Assembly: GCF_001046895.1 (NCBI RefSeq)
Contig: NZ_CAQI01000025.1
Span: forward strand, 62,001 to 126,000
Source of the DNA: Pseudarthrobacter siccitolerans
Lineage (GTDB): Bacteria > Actinomycetota > Actinomycetes > Actinomycetales > Micrococcaceae
Direction of reading: 5' to 3'
DNA: 64,000 nt
Part shown: positions 32,429 to 41,734 of the stretch, piece after piece
Numbering within the stretch: position 1 is the stretch's first letter
Layout of the letters: each line of letters opens with the position of its first letter
Translations under genes and position numbers: made by a program
Notes under the pieces: generated by a model
The model's input: the letters and a program-made list of their open reading frames with translations, nothing else
Told to the model about the DNA's origin: nothing
The model's database searches: none

Positions 32429-33718
32429 ATGGATTCGGGAAATGTCGCTTGGATTCTGGCCAGCTCGGCGCTGGTTTGTATGATGATCCCCGCTTTGGCC
32501 CTGTTTTACGGGGGCATGGTGGGGTCGCGCCGCATCCTCAACATGATGATGATGTGCTTCGGCGGCGCCAGCCTGGTGGCCGTCCTGTGGGCGCTCTTCG
32601 GCTACTCTATGGCCTTCGGAAACTCGGTAGCGGGCATGGGGCTCATCGGGGACGTCACCGAGTTCCCCGGCATGGCGCAGCTGCTGCCCGCGGATGAGGG
32701 GGCCTCCATCCCGGTGATCCTCTTTGCCGCGTTCCAGCTGTTCTTCGCCTGCGTTACCACGGCACTGGTTGCCGGAGCCGCAGCCGGCCGGATGAAGTTC
32801 GGCGCGTGGATGCTGTTTGCCGGCATCTGGGCCACCATTGTCTACTTCCCCATCGCGCACTGGGTGTTCGCCTTCTCCTCCGCTGACGGCAGCGTGACCG
32901 GCGGCTGGATCGCCAGCGGCATCAAGGCAATCGACTTCGCCGGCGGCACCGCGGTGCACATGAACGCCGGCGCTGCGGCCCTGGCCCTGGCATTGGTCCT
33001 GGGCAAGAGCTCCGGCTGGCCCAAGGTGGAACACGCCAAACCGCACAGCCGCCCGCTGGTACTGGTGGGCGCGGGCCTGCTGTGGGTGGGCTGGTTCGGC
33101 TTCAACGCCGGCTCGGCACTGTCCGCCGGCCAGTCGGCGTCGGTGGTTTTCCTGAACACCGCCGTTGCTGCTTCCGCCGGACTCCTCGCCTGGGCCCTCG
33201 TGGAACGGCTCCGGCACGGTGCCGCCACCAGCATGGGCGCAGCATCCGGCCTGATCTCGGCACTGGTCGCCATCACCCCGGCCTGTGGTTCCGTCAGTCC
33301 GCTGGGCGCCGTGGCTATCGGCCTGATTGCCGGCGCCGTCTGCTCGCTGGCCATTGAGCTCAAGTTCCGGCTCGGCTTCGACGATTCCCTCGACGTGGTG
33401 GGCGTCCACCTGGTTGGCGGCATCCTCGGAACCCTGCTGATCGGCCTGTTCGCCACCGACGCAGCCCCCAACGCCGTCAACGGCCTCTTCTACGGCGGCG
33501 GCGTTCAACTGCTGGGCGTCCAGGCCCTGGCAACCGTCACGGTGCTGGTCTACTCCTTCGGCATCACCTGGATCCTGGCGAAGATCCTGGACAAGACGAT
33601 TGGCCTGCGCATCAAGCCCGAGGACGAAATGCGCGGCATCGACCTGGCAGCCCACTCCGAGCTGGCCTACCTGACGGACGAGGATCCGGTGGAGCTTGGT
33701 TCGCCGCAGCGGGCCTAG
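32429..33718 (+). CDS. amt: ammonium transporter
   Basis: 429 residues, Amt/MEP/Rh family with 11 predicted membrane helices. Marks include ALALFYGGMVGSRRILNMMM, FPIAHWVFAFSSADG (Trp/Phe gate region), DFAGGTAVHMNAGAAALALAL with the first pore His, GWFGFNAGSALSAGQSA, CGSVSPLGAVAIGLIAGAVC and VVGVHLVGGILGTLLIGLFA with the second. The protein imports ammonium in the inner membrane. The first residues MDSGNVAWILAS show the external N-terminus without a cleaved signal. It is likely under nitrogen control through the half-site array upstream and fits with the amine-using genes to its left. No glnK/glnD partner follows. Confidence 0.95.
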   Translation: MDSGNVAWILASSALVCMMIPALALFYGGMVGSRRILNMMMMCFGGASLVAVLWALFGYSMAFGNSVAGMGLIGDVTEFPGMAQLLPADEGASIPVILFAAFQLFFACVTTALVAGAAAGRMKFGAWMLFAGIWATIVYFPIAHWVFAFSSADGSVTGGWIASGIKAIDFAGGTAVHMNAGAAALALALVLGKSSGWPKVEHAKPHSRPLVLVGAGLLWVGWFGFNAGSALSAGQSASVVFLNTAVAASAGLLAWALVERLRHGAATSMGAASGLISALVAITPACGSVSPLGAVAIGLIAGAVCSLAIELKFRLGFDDSLDVVGVHLVGGILGTLLIGLFATDAAPNAVNGLFYGGGVQLLGVQALATVTVLVYSFGITWILAKILDKTIGLRIKPEDEMRGIDLAAHSELAYLTDEDPVELGSPQRA

Positions 33719-33870
33719 CGTGCAGTAAAGAATTCCGGGTGGGGGCGCCCGGGATACGAGTCAGGCGGAGGGCCAGGCCTTGGACCGGTGCCAGCAGCAG
33801 CTGGCTTATAGTTCCAGGGTTTGGCCCTTTGTCGTGCCTGTCGGCGTTGCTGGTTAAGGCTCGGTGCTGG

Positions 33871-34923
33871 TTACGGCTCGCTGCAGACCAGGATGCCGTC
33901 GTGCACCTCGAGCACCGCCGCCCGGACGTGGCTGAGGCGGGTCTTCGGGTCAGGTGCCATGGTGCCGATGTCCTCGCCGCCCCAGTGCGGGTGGGTGAAG
34001 TAGACCAGCAGCGCCCGTTCCGTGCCGTCCTCCTGCGGGGGAAGCGGAACCACGTCAGCATGGCGTCCGACGACGGGCCGTCCGTCCACCGACTCCGGCG
34101 CCGTGAGGATGAGCCCGCCCAGGTGGTCCTGCCGGATCCAGCCGCCCGCACCGTCTTCCGTACGGTACACGCCCTGGCCGCGCCACTCGTCCACGATCAT
34201 CCAGAACGTCCCGTCCATCCGGAAGACCTTGGGCCCTTCATGTGGACGGCCCGGGATGGTGAGTCCTTCAAGAACCCAGGACGACGGATCCTCCGGGGTG
34301 TCGCTGACCGCGCTGTAGGTGGTCGATCCACGGGCTTCGTCCTTGTACCAGAGCCGGTACCGGCCGTCCCCGCACCGGGCGACGGCGGCATCGATGACGC
34401 GCGGCGAGTCCAGGTCGATGGCGCCCAGGTACTCCCAGGTGGCCAGGTCCTGGCTGGCGAACTGGACGATGGACGCGGTCCCGGTCCAGTCCGTCCGCAC
34501 CCCGCCGAGCACCGTCAGGTACATTATCCACCGGTCGCCGATCCGTACGACGTCGGGAGCCCAGAGTGTGGCGGGGAGTGCAGTGTCCGGCGGGACGAGT
34601 CCCTCTACGGTGCCTTGGTAGGTCCAGTTGAGTCCGCCGTCGGAGGACCGTGCCACGCCGATGGCCGTGCCGTGCACCCACTCCACGCCCGTGAGGCCAG
34701 GGGCTGTGGCCCGGCGCTGCGTGTAGAACAGCACCCACTCGCCGGTGAGGTGGTCCGGAACCAGGATGGGGTCGGTGGGGCCGTCCCAAACGGGGTCGCG
34801 GTAGGGCGTGCCCAAGGCATCCGGGCGCAGGGGCGGAAGGGCCGGGGACGCGGAGGTCTGCTTGGTGGCCTGCTGCTGGGGCACAGTTTCTCCAACGTTG
34901 TAGTTTGTTGTGGAGACCAGCAT
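33871..34923 (-). CDS. GH43-like five-bladed beta-propeller glycoside hydrolase
   Basis: 350 residues from the ATG at 34923; there is no clear ribosome site, so the start could differ by a few codons. Propeller blades show RDPVWDGPTDPILVPDHLTG, WVLFYTQRR, ATLWAPDVVRIGDRWIMYLT, IDAAVARCGDGRYRLWYKDE and PHEGPKVFRMDGTFWMIVDE. Asp in TDPI, Asp in IDAAV and Glu in HEGPK fit the three acids of clan GH-F (GH43 and relatives). It has no signal peptide, so the enzyme is probably intracellular or misassigned at its start. Substrate may be an arabino-, xylo- or fructoside. The 134 bases between it and the SNF2 gene hold no gene. Confidence 0.75.
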   Translation of the reverse strand: MLVSTTNYNVGETVPQQQATKQTSASPALPPLRPDALGTPYRDPVWDGPTDPILVPDHLTGEWVLFYTQRRATAPGLTGVEWVHGTAIGVARSSDGGLNWTYQGTVEGLVPPDTALPATLWAPDVVRIGDRWIMYLTVLGGVRTDWTGTASIVQFASQDLATWEYLGAIDLDSPRVIDAAVARCGDGRYRLWYKDEARGSTTYSAVSDTPEDPSSWVLEGLTIPGRPHEGPKVFRMDGTFWMIVDEWRGQGVYRTEDGAGGWIRQDHLGGLILTAPESVDGRPVVGRHADVVPLPPQEDGTERALLVYFTHPHWGGEDIGTMAPDPKTRLSHVRAAVLEVHDGILVCSEP

Positions 34924-35057
34924 ATGTCCATATTCACGACGCGCAAACGCATCCTCGCTGCGCAGATTCCCTGACGCTGCGCGGATATGGGCCGCGCCCG
35001 GGAATATGCGCCTCGGAATGGAACGTGCGCCTCGAAAATGCCGGAATGCAGGCCGCG

Positions 35058-38000
35058 CTACTCCTGGAACAGCCCGGCCAGGTCTTCCGCCGTGATGGCG
35101 CCGCCGGCCAGGGCGTCGCCCTCCATCACGTCGGCGAAGAGCTGCGACTTCCGGGCCTTCAACGCCATGACCTTTTCCTCGATGGTGTCCTTGGCCACGA
35201 GCCGGTAGACCATAACGTTCCGCGCCTGGCCGATCCGGTGCGTCCGGTCCACGGCCTGCGCCTCCGAGGCCGGGTTCCACCAGGGATCCAGCAGGAACAC
35301 GTAGTCGGCTTCGGTGAGGTTGAGGCCGAAACCGCCGGCCTTCAGCGAGATCAGGAACACCGGGGCGCTGCCGTTCTTGAACTCACTGACGACGTCGGCG
35401 CGGTTGCGGGTGCCGCCGTCGAGGTAGCAGTACTCGATTTTCTCCTCATCCAGCCGCTCGCGGACCTTACCGAGGAACCCGGTGAACTGGCTGAAGATCA
35501 GGGCGCGGTGCCCCTCCGCCACCAGGTCCTCCAGCTGCTCGAACAACACGTCCAGTTTGCTGGAACGGACCGACGTCAGCGCAGGGTCCACGAGCGAGGC
35601 GTCCAGGCTGAGCTGCCGCAGCAGGGTCAGCGACTGGAAGATGGTGAACCGGTTTTTGTTGACGTCCTCGATCAGGCCCAGGATCTTCTGCCGCTCCCGC
35701 TGCAGGTGTGTCTGGTACACCTTCTGGTGGCGCGGGTTCAGCACCACCTCCAGGATCTGCTCCTGCTTCGGCGGCAGGTCCTTGATGACCTGGTCCTTGG
35801 TGCGGCGCATCATCAGCGGACGGACCCGACGGCGGAGCTTGTCCAGCTGCCCCTTGTCGCCGTTTTTCTCTACCGGCTTCTGGTAATACTCCGCGAAACG
35901 CTTGGGGCTGGAGAACAGGCCGGGCGCGACGATGGAGGTGAGGGCCCAGAACTCCATCAGGTTGTTTTCCAGCGGCGTGCCGGTGATGGCCAGCTTGAAG
36001 GTGGCCGGCAGTTTCCGGGCGCACTGGTACGCCTTGGACTGGTGGTTCTTCACGAACTGGGCCTCGTCCAGCACCAGGCCGGACCAGGTCCTGGACGCGT
36101 AGGCCTCGTAGTCAATCCGGAACAGCGCGTAGGACGTGATCACGATGTCCGCGCCGGCGAGGGCCTCGGCCGGGACCTGGCTGCTCTTGGCGAAGGTCTC
36201 GCTGATGGCGTGGACTTTCAAGCCGGGGGCGAACCGCGCCGCTTCCAGGGCCCAGTTGCCCACCACACTGGTGGGGGCCACCACCAAAAAGGGAGCGCCG
36301 GCGTCGGGCGCTGAAGCTGGGGTGCCGGAACCCAAGGTGACGGGCGCCTCCGCAGCGGCACCAAGGGCCAGTTCCTTCGCCGCGCACATCAGCGCGAGCG
36401 CCTGCACGGTCTTGCCCAGGCCCATATCGTCGGCGAGGATGCCACCCAGGCTGTGTTTGTACAGGAACGTGAGCCAGTTAAAGCCCTCCAGCTGGTAGGG
36501 ACGCAGCTCTGCGTTGAGGGTGGAAGGCAGCGGCAGGCCCTCCACGCCGCCTTCCAGCAAACCGCCCACGGCCGATCGCCAGGCCGCCGCCTGCTCGTCC
36601 ACGATCCCCAGCTGTGCCAGCTCATCCCACAGGCCGGCCTGGAAGCGGCTGATCTGCAGCGGCGCATCCTTGTTGTCCTGCAGCGAGCGCGCCTCCTCGA
36701 TCAGCGCGCGGAGCTGGTGGAGCTCGGGCAGGTCCAGGGAGAAGTATGCGCCGCTGGGCAGCAGCATTTTGGTCTGGCCGGCGGCGAGCGCCGAGAACAC
36801 TGCGGCGAAGGACACCGGCTGGCCCTCGAGCGAAATCTGGATGCCGAGGTCGAACCAGTCGCGCTGCTCGGTGGCCTTGGTGGAGATGGAAACCACGGGC
36901 GCTTCCTCGGCCTCGCGGTAGTCGGCGATCTCGCCCACCGTGTCCACGTCGACGTCGGGAGCCTCGCGGAGCCGGGGGAGGACCTCCTCGGTGAACGCCA
37001 GCGTGTCCAGGCCTTTCAGCTCCACGGATGCCGCAAGCCGGGGAGTGCCCCAGCCGCCGGTGGCGGATTCACCCAGGGTAGGCACCACTTCCCACGGCCG
37101 GCCGACGCCCTCGAGGATGCGTGCTTCGGCGGTGTCGTCACGGTAACCGTGGTCGCCGGGGTGCCGCCACAGCGGCTGGGCGGTGACCAGGTTCCCCGTT
37201 TTGTAGTGCCACTCCCAGTGCAGCCGGAGCCTGTGGTCGGCGCCGTAGTTTGCGAGCAGTGACAGCGTGGGGACGGCCAGTGCGGGCAGCGAAACGGACT
37301 CGTCCCGGGCCGTGACCCGGGCAGTCTGCTTGAGTTTCGGATAGAAGCCGGTGAGGAAGCGCGTCTCGTCCTTGGCGGGGATATGCAGGGTGCTTCCGGC
37401 GGTGACAAACGCCAGCAGTTCCTCACTCAGGCCGCCCTCGAGCGGTGCGAGCGTGATGATTCCGTCCGGGTCGGGGACTCCCGGCAGGGAGGCTTCGCAG
37501 GAGGTGAAGAAGATGCCGTGTGCTGGCCGGCCGATGGTTCCCACGGCGGCGGGATCAACGTCGTCCCCCTCCACGGTGATGGTGGGCGCGAGCTCCAGCC
37601 CGCCGTCGGACGCCTGGTCCTTGGCTGGTGTGCCATGGTCTTCTGCGCGTTCACCCGCCGGGCTTTCCTTCGCGGGGTCGCCATTCGCCGTGGAGCCATA
37701 CCGTCCGAGGTTAAGGCCGACGGCGGCGGGGGACTCCGCGAGCCGCACCGGTTCGCTGCCCTTGGAGTGGACCAGGGCCAGCCCGATCTTCCCGGCATCC
37801 GTGAGCAGGCTCCACAGGTTCTTTCCTGAGTAAGTGTTCAGGCCCAGCCACAGTCCGGTGGAATTCTGCATCCGGCCGGCGGACGCGGAATGGGCGGCCA
37901 GGAACTCCTGCATCCACTCCACGTGTGCCTCGTTGCATTCGCGCCGGAAGTTCAGGTAGCTCAGGGTGTTCCAGGAGACGTCGCCGCGGATCCACTTGCC

Positions 38001-38582
38001 CTTGGCTCCCATGATCACGGGACGGGCCTTGAGCTGGCGGACGCTGCGGAGCGGATCGCGCCGTCCTGTGTAGGAGAAGTGCGGGGCCGGCTCCTCCACC
38101 TCGAACTGGAGTGCCAGCGGGACGCCGCCGGTGGAGGGCGCGGCCCCTGGCTGGGAGATCAGGGGGCTGAGCGCCTTCTCCCAGTCTGAAACGGCCACGG
38201 ACGGCTCACGCGAGACCTGGGTGGCGGTGGCCGGCGAGAGGAGCTGGACGCGGGTGGCCGGGTTGTCCTCGGCTGCAAAGAGCAGCGCTGCAACGTGTTT
38301 GCAGTCCTTCCGGACCGGGCAGCTGCACACGCCCACGGTGCAGCTCCAGCCGCCGGCCTTGCGGACCAGTTTGGCAGTGGTGGAATAGGGCACGTCCGCG
38401 CCGCCGCGGACTTTGCCCAGCATGAGGCCTGTGGCGGGGTCGAACGAGATGCCAGAGACACGGCTGCCCATGGCATACGCCAGTCCGGCCGCAAGGGAAC
38501 GGTCGTTAATGGCGGGGGTCTGTATTGCCAGTGCCGTACTTTCGTCCGGGTGGGATGGAATGGTGCGCGCTACTTTCAACAC
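35058..38582 (-). CDS. SNF2-family helicase with SWIM zinc finger
   Basis: 1174 residues from a GTG. A SWIM finger lies near residues 77-101 (VCSCPVRKDCKHVAALLFAA, with C-x-C...C-x-H), a long middle region is of the SNF2_assoc type, and the ATPase core fills the C-terminal 480 residues: DDMGLGKTVQALALM (Walker A), FLVVAPTSVVGNW, VLDEAQFVKNHQSK (motif II), ITGTPLENNLMEFWAL, then FSQFTGFLGKVRERL, SLKAGGFGLNLTEADYVFLL and DRTHRIGQARNVMVYRLV. Such Swi2/Snf2 ATPases move on DNA or displace bound proteins; bacterial ones such as this group are poorly understood and may remodel nucleoid or transcription complexes. It stands alone as a transcription unit. Confidence 0.93.
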   Translation of the reverse strand: MLKVARTIPSHPDESTALAIQTPAINDRSLAAGLAYAMGSRVSGISFDPATGLMLGKVRGGADVPYSTTAKLVRKAGGWSCTVGVCSCPVRKDCKHVAALLFAAEDNPATRVQLLSPATATQVSREPSVAVSDWEKALSPLISQPGAAPSTGGVPLALQFEVEEPAPHFSYTGRRDPLRSVRQLKARPVIMGAKGKWIRGDVSWNTLSYLNFRRECNEAHVEWMQEFLAAHSASAGRMQNSTGLWLGLNTYSGKNLWSLLTDAGKIGLALVHSKGSEPVRLAESPAAVGLNLGRYGSTANGDPAKESPAGERAEDHGTPAKDQASDGGLELAPTITVEGDDVDPAAVGTIGRPAHGIFFTSCEASLPGVPDPDGIITLAPLEGGLSEELLAFVTAGSTLHIPAKDETRFLTGFYPKLKQTARVTARDESVSLPALAVPTLSLLANYGADHRLRLHWEWHYKTGNLVTAQPLWRHPGDHGYRDDTAEARILEGVGRPWEVVPTLGESATGGWGTPRLAASVELKGLDTLAFTEEVLPRLREAPDVDVDTVGEIADYREAEEAPVVSISTKATEQRDWFDLGIQISLEGQPVSFAAVFSALAAGQTKMLLPSGAYFSLDLPELHQLRALIEEARSLQDNKDAPLQISRFQAGLWDELAQLGIVDEQAAAWRSAVGGLLEGGVEGLPLPSTLNAELRPYQLEGFNWLTFLYKHSLGGILADDMGLGKTVQALALMCAAKELALGAAAEAPVTLGSGTPASAPDAGAPFLVVAPTSVVGNWALEAARFAPGLKVHAISETFAKSSQVPAEALAGADIVITSYALFRIDYEAYASRTWSGLVLDEAQFVKNHQSKAYQCARKLPATFKLAITGTPLENNLMEFWALTSIVAPGLFSSPKRFAEYYQKPVEKNGDKGQLDKLRRRVRPLMMRRTKDQVIKDLPPKQEQILEVVLNPRHQKVYQTHLQRERQKILGLIEDVNKNRFTIFQSLTLLRQLSLDASLVDPALTSVRSSKLDVLFEQLEDLVAEGHRALIFSQFTGFLGKVRERLDEEKIEYCYLDGGTRNRADVVSEFKNGSAPVFLISLKAGGFGLNLTEADYVFLLDPWWNPASEAQAVDRTHRIGQARNVMVYRLVAKDTIEEKVMALKARKSQLFADVMEGDALAGGAITAEDLAGLFQE

Positions 38583-38747
38583 GCCGCGGCGGGGCCGGGG
38601 CCGGTGGTTGGTATCTGATCCATCTTAGTTCGCCGGCAGGGGAGCGCGTGCCGCGGTTCCCCGAGGGCGGACGGCAGGTGAGGAGGGGCTGGACGCGGAA
38701 AGGGCGGCTCCGCGGATACTCTTCGCCGGTACCTCTTGCTGGCTTCC

Positions 38748-38778
38748 GTCTCAGTCCCTAGGATTGAGACCGGACTCA
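38748..38778 (+). promoter_or_regulatory. inverted repeats, likely LacI-type operator
   Basis: GTCTCAGTCC (38748-38757) and GGATTGAGAC (38761-38770) pair with one mismatch around CTA. Overlapping it, TGAGACCGGACTCA (38765-38778) is nearly palindromic around a central CCGG, the usual look of LacI-family operators. It is 61 bases before the LacI-family gene, so self-regulation is likely. Confidence 0.5.
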
Positions 38779-38839
38779 CATTCTTGGACAAACAAACCGC
38801 AGCCACCCGGGCCAGCAAACGCCCCACAGAAAGGCCGAC

Positions 38840-39910
38840 ATGAGCACTGACGCTTCACGGCGGCGCGACGTCACGGTCGCCGACGTCGCCAAGGCCGCGC
38901 AGGTATCCAAAGCCCAGGCAGCCCGGGCACTGGGGAATTACGGCGCGGTCAGCGACGACGTGCGCGAACGCGTGCTGGCCGCCGCCGAAGAGCTGAACTA
39001 CCGCCCGAACGAGCTCGCACGCAGCATGAACACCGGGAAGTCGAACACCATCGGCGTGGTGGTGGGCGACATCGAAAACCCGCACTTCGGCCTGGCGACC
39101 CGGGGGATCACGGACACTGCCAAAAAGAGCGGCTTCAACGTCATCCTGGTCAACACGGACGAGGACACCGCAGCGGAAGTGGACGCGGTCAAGGTCCTGC
39201 TGGACAAACGTGTGGACGGGCTGATCATCGCGCCGGCGTCGTCAGTGGATACCGGACACCTGGAAAGTGTCCACAAGTCGGGGCGCCCTCTGGTGCTCCT
39301 GGACCGGAAAGCCCCGGGGCTGGACGTGGAAACGGTGGCAGTGGAAATGGAGGGAATCTCATACGAGTCCACCACCCATCTGATCCAGGAAGGGCACCGC
39401 CGCATAGCCTTCATTTCCACCATCCGGATGGACGAACCCTACTTCGCCGGCCTGCCGCTGGACTCCTCACAGATCGCCGACCGGCGGGACGGCATGAAGC
39501 GTGCCTTTGAGGAAGCAGGACTTCCCCAGCCCGAGGACCTGGTCCGGCTCAACGCCGGCGGCCCGGAATCCATCAAAAAAATCACCCGGGAACTGCTGCA
39601 GCAGCCTGATCCGGCAACGGCGATCATAGCCTCGGACGGGCTCATCGGACTCAGTGTGGTTGAGGCGATCCAGGACCTGGGCCTTTCGATCCCGGACGAC
39701 GTCTCGTTCCTGATGTATGACGACTTCGCCTGGACCCGGCTCACCACCCCGCCGCTGACCGTCATCGCCCAGCCCGTGTACGAGATGGGTGTTGCCGCAG
39801 CTGATGCCCTTATCCGCCAGATCCAGGGAAGGAAGGCACCGGCCGCCGCCCCGGAATTTGCCGCGACACTGGTGAAGCGGGGATCAGTGGGGCCGGCCGC
39901 CAGGCACTAG
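38840..39910 (+). CDS. LacI-family transcriptional regulator
   Basis: 356 residues: helix-turn-helix near the N-terminus (VTVADVAKAAQVSKAQAARA), hinge NELARSMNTGKS, then TIGVVVGDIENPHFGLATRG, VDGLIIAPASS, IIASDGLIGLSVVEAIQDLG and PDDVSFLMYDDFAWT. Compared with standard family members the recognition helix reads SKAQAARAL rather than S.xTVSRVL, so its operator may differ. It is monocistronic, with a palindromic site upstream. Effector is probably a sugar or nucleoside, but no transport or sugar gene sits next to it. It could act on the divergent SNF2 region or on distant genes. Confidence 0.92.
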   Translation: MSTDASRRRDVTVADVAKAAQVSKAQAARALGNYGAVSDDVRERVLAAAEELNYRPNELARSMNTGKSNTIGVVVGDIENPHFGLATRGITDTAKKSGFNVILVNTDEDTAAEVDAVKVLLDKRVDGLIIAPASSVDTGHLESVHKSGRPLVLLDRKAPGLDVETVAVEMEGISYESTTHLIQEGHRRIAFISTIRMDEPYFAGLPLDSSQIADRRDGMKRAFEEAGLPQPEDLVRLNAGGPESIKKITRELLQQPDPATAIIASDGLIGLSVVEAIQDLGLSIPDDVSFLMYDDFAWTRLTTPPLTVIAQPVYEMGVAAADALIRQIQGRKAPAAAPEFAATLVKRGSVGPAARH

Positions 39911-40018
39911 TCCCGCAAACTTCGCCTGACGTTCATTTCCCCCTCAACGCCTTGGGTGCCTCGCGGACGTAGCGTGAAAAGCGTTCGAGCACCACCCGCG
40001 ACAGCAGTGAGGATTGCC

Positions 40019-40870
40019 ATGATCACCAGCCAGCAGCCCGTCGTCCTGACCAGCAGCAGCATCGCTTCAAACGACGAGGACGTGGTGGAAGCCAATGTCG
40101 CCATCGTGGATGCCATGCATACCGCCCTGCTCCGCACCGAGGAGATGTCACCTGTCGCGGTGCGCAGCTACTACGTGGACTTCTACCTCAGCCAGGCACT
40201 GGAGGGCGGCTTTGCGCAGTACGTGTTCACCGCCGTCGACCGGTCCGAAACGGACACCCTGATCCGCGAAGGCATGGCGGGAATGGGCGCAACCGCCCAC
40301 CTCGACCTCTTCAACCGTGCCGTTGAGGCCTTCGATGGCCTGTCCGAGGAAGACGAGGAGCACTACCTCGACGGCGGCCTGGACGACTCCGAGGAAACGC
40401 CCGACGGCGTCCTCCGGATGGAGGAGCTCGACGGCGAGTTCGAGGAACTGCTGGAGAGCGAAAACATCACCTCCCTCAACGCGGCATGGCTCCGCGGCCA
40501 GGCCGAACTGCTGGTGCTGGACGACGAGGAGATCGGCGCCTGCATCGAGCGTCTCGCCAGCCAGATCCCGGATCTGCCGGAACGCCAGGCGCAAGCGGAC
40601 GCCGAGGCCCTGGAGGATGCCCCGGACTTTGAGATCATCATCCGCGAACTCTGCAGCATCGCCGGATACGAGCTCATTAAGATCACCATGGGCGATCCCA
40701 ACTACGTGCACGACGGCGACAAGACCCTCGCCTGGCACTTCTCCACCGACCACGGCGACTTCCTTATGGTCGAGGACGACGACGAGGCCTTTATGATCAA
40801 CCCCGAAACCCAGGAGATCGTGGCGGCGGTGGAGTTCGAGGAAGCCGACGGAGCAATGATCGACGCCTAG
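40019..40870 (+). CDS. DUF4375 (DMP19-like) protein, highly acidic
   Basis: 283 residues from an ATG with GTGAGGA five bases upstream. Residues about 40-130 match the DMP19/DUF4375 fold (AVRSYYVDFYLSQALEGGFA, QYVFTAVDR). The remaining part is very acidic, with EEDEEHYLDGGLDDSEET and VEDDDEAFMI, and includes YVHDGDKTLAWHFSTDHGDF. DMP19 in Neisseria is a DNA-mimic protein, and strong negative charge fits such a role, but that is inference; most family members have no known function. It stands alone between the LacI gene and a convergent gene. Confidence 0.7.
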   Translation: MITSQQPVVLTSSSIASNDEDVVEANVAIVDAMHTALLRTEEMSPVAVRSYYVDFYLSQALEGGFAQYVFTAVDRSETDTLIREGMAGMGATAHLDLFNRAVEAFDGLSEEDEEHYLDGGLDDSEETPDGVLRMEELDGEFEELLESENITSLNAAWLRGQAELLVLDDEEIGACIERLASQIPDLPERQAQADAEALEDAPDFEIIIRELCSIAGYELIKITMGDPNYVHDGDKTLAWHFSTDHGDFLMVEDDDEAFMINPETQEIVAAVEFEEADGAMIDA

Positions 40871-40904
40871 CCGGTCCGGCGGGGGGCCGGCAGCGCGCTG
40901 CGGG

Positions 40905-41558
40905 CTACTGGTTGTCCTGCCAGCTGTTCTGCTCCAGTGCTGCTGCCAGGATCGCGAGCAGTCCGTCATCCACCTGATCCTCGGAGGTGAGGCGGACCCG
41001 GCGGGTGAACGGATCGTCGGCCCGGGTCTTGACCGCTTCGATCCGGCTTTCCGCCAAGGCATCGGGTACAGAACCGCCGGGCACAGCGGCACCGAACCGG
41101 AGGGTCACGTCCACTGCGTTGTTCGTGGTCCTGGTGACCTGGGCAAATTTCCGCCGCCGGCTGTGGAGCGATACGTAGCCCTTCCGCATCTGGATGCCGA
41201 CGCCTTCGGTGGCAGCTGCCCACGTCAGGATTGCGTCGGCGATAGGCCTCAGGTGCGGATGGTTCGCGTACTGTCCGTCAATCAGCTCGTCGGCATCGCG
41301 GAGCATAAAGTCGGGGTAACCGAACATTTCCCAGGACACCGCGTACTGGGCGTACCCGGTCACTCCGAATTCGTCACGCATCCACGCGCGGAGCCCGGCG
41401 TCGTTGTGGATGCCGGCGGCGCGGGCCTTCGCGGCCCAGTACGCGGTGTCCTTGCCGGTCTTGCGCATCAGGAGGGCTTTGTTGTTGTCCACCATCAGCT
41501 GCCATGTGCCGGCTCTTTTCTGCGGCTCGGGGGTTGTGGGCATGGGGGTTGCGGCCAT
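40905..41558 (-). CDS. DUF4287/DUF5655 domain protein
   Basis: 217 residues starting at MAATPMPTTPEPQKR. The N-terminal region LLMRKTGKDTAYWAAKARAA is the DUF4287 helix pair; the C-terminal part, with GVGIQMRKGYVSLHSRRRKF and VDVTLRFGAAVPGG, is the DUF5655 beta domain. Proteins of this two-domain kind are frequent in Actinobacteria and other soil bacteria; the function is unknown. No signal peptide or membrane segment is seen. It converges with the acidic DUF4375 gene with 34 bases between stops. Confidence 0.75.
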   Translation of the reverse strand: MAATPMPTTPEPQKRAGTWQLMVDNNKALLMRKTGKDTAYWAAKARAAGIHNDAGLRAWMRDEFGVTGYAQYAVSWEMFGYPDFMLRDADELIDGQYANHPHLRPIADAILTWAAATEGVGIQMRKGYVSLHSRRRKFAQVTRTTNNAVDVTLRFGAAVPGGSVPDALAESRIEAVKTRADDPFTRRVRLTSEDQVDDGLLAILAAALEQNSWQDNQ

Positions 41559-41734
41559 GCTCCGATCGTAGCCCCGCCGGGCCTGCCTCCCCGCCTGCAC
41601 GCTGCCCCCGGCCCCGACGCCGAAAAAAACATTGTGCGTGCCGTAACCTTTCCGCCGTCCTCGGCGATGTAGGAGGTGATGGGCCTGCCCGCCGGGCCCG
41701 AATCGAACGTGTTGTCTAGGTTTTGGAGTTTTTT

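Noticed and set aside
32411..33655. 414-codon minus-strand frame opposite amt
   Set aside because: Low-complexity His/Gly/Gln text without motifs; amt on the other strand is certain.
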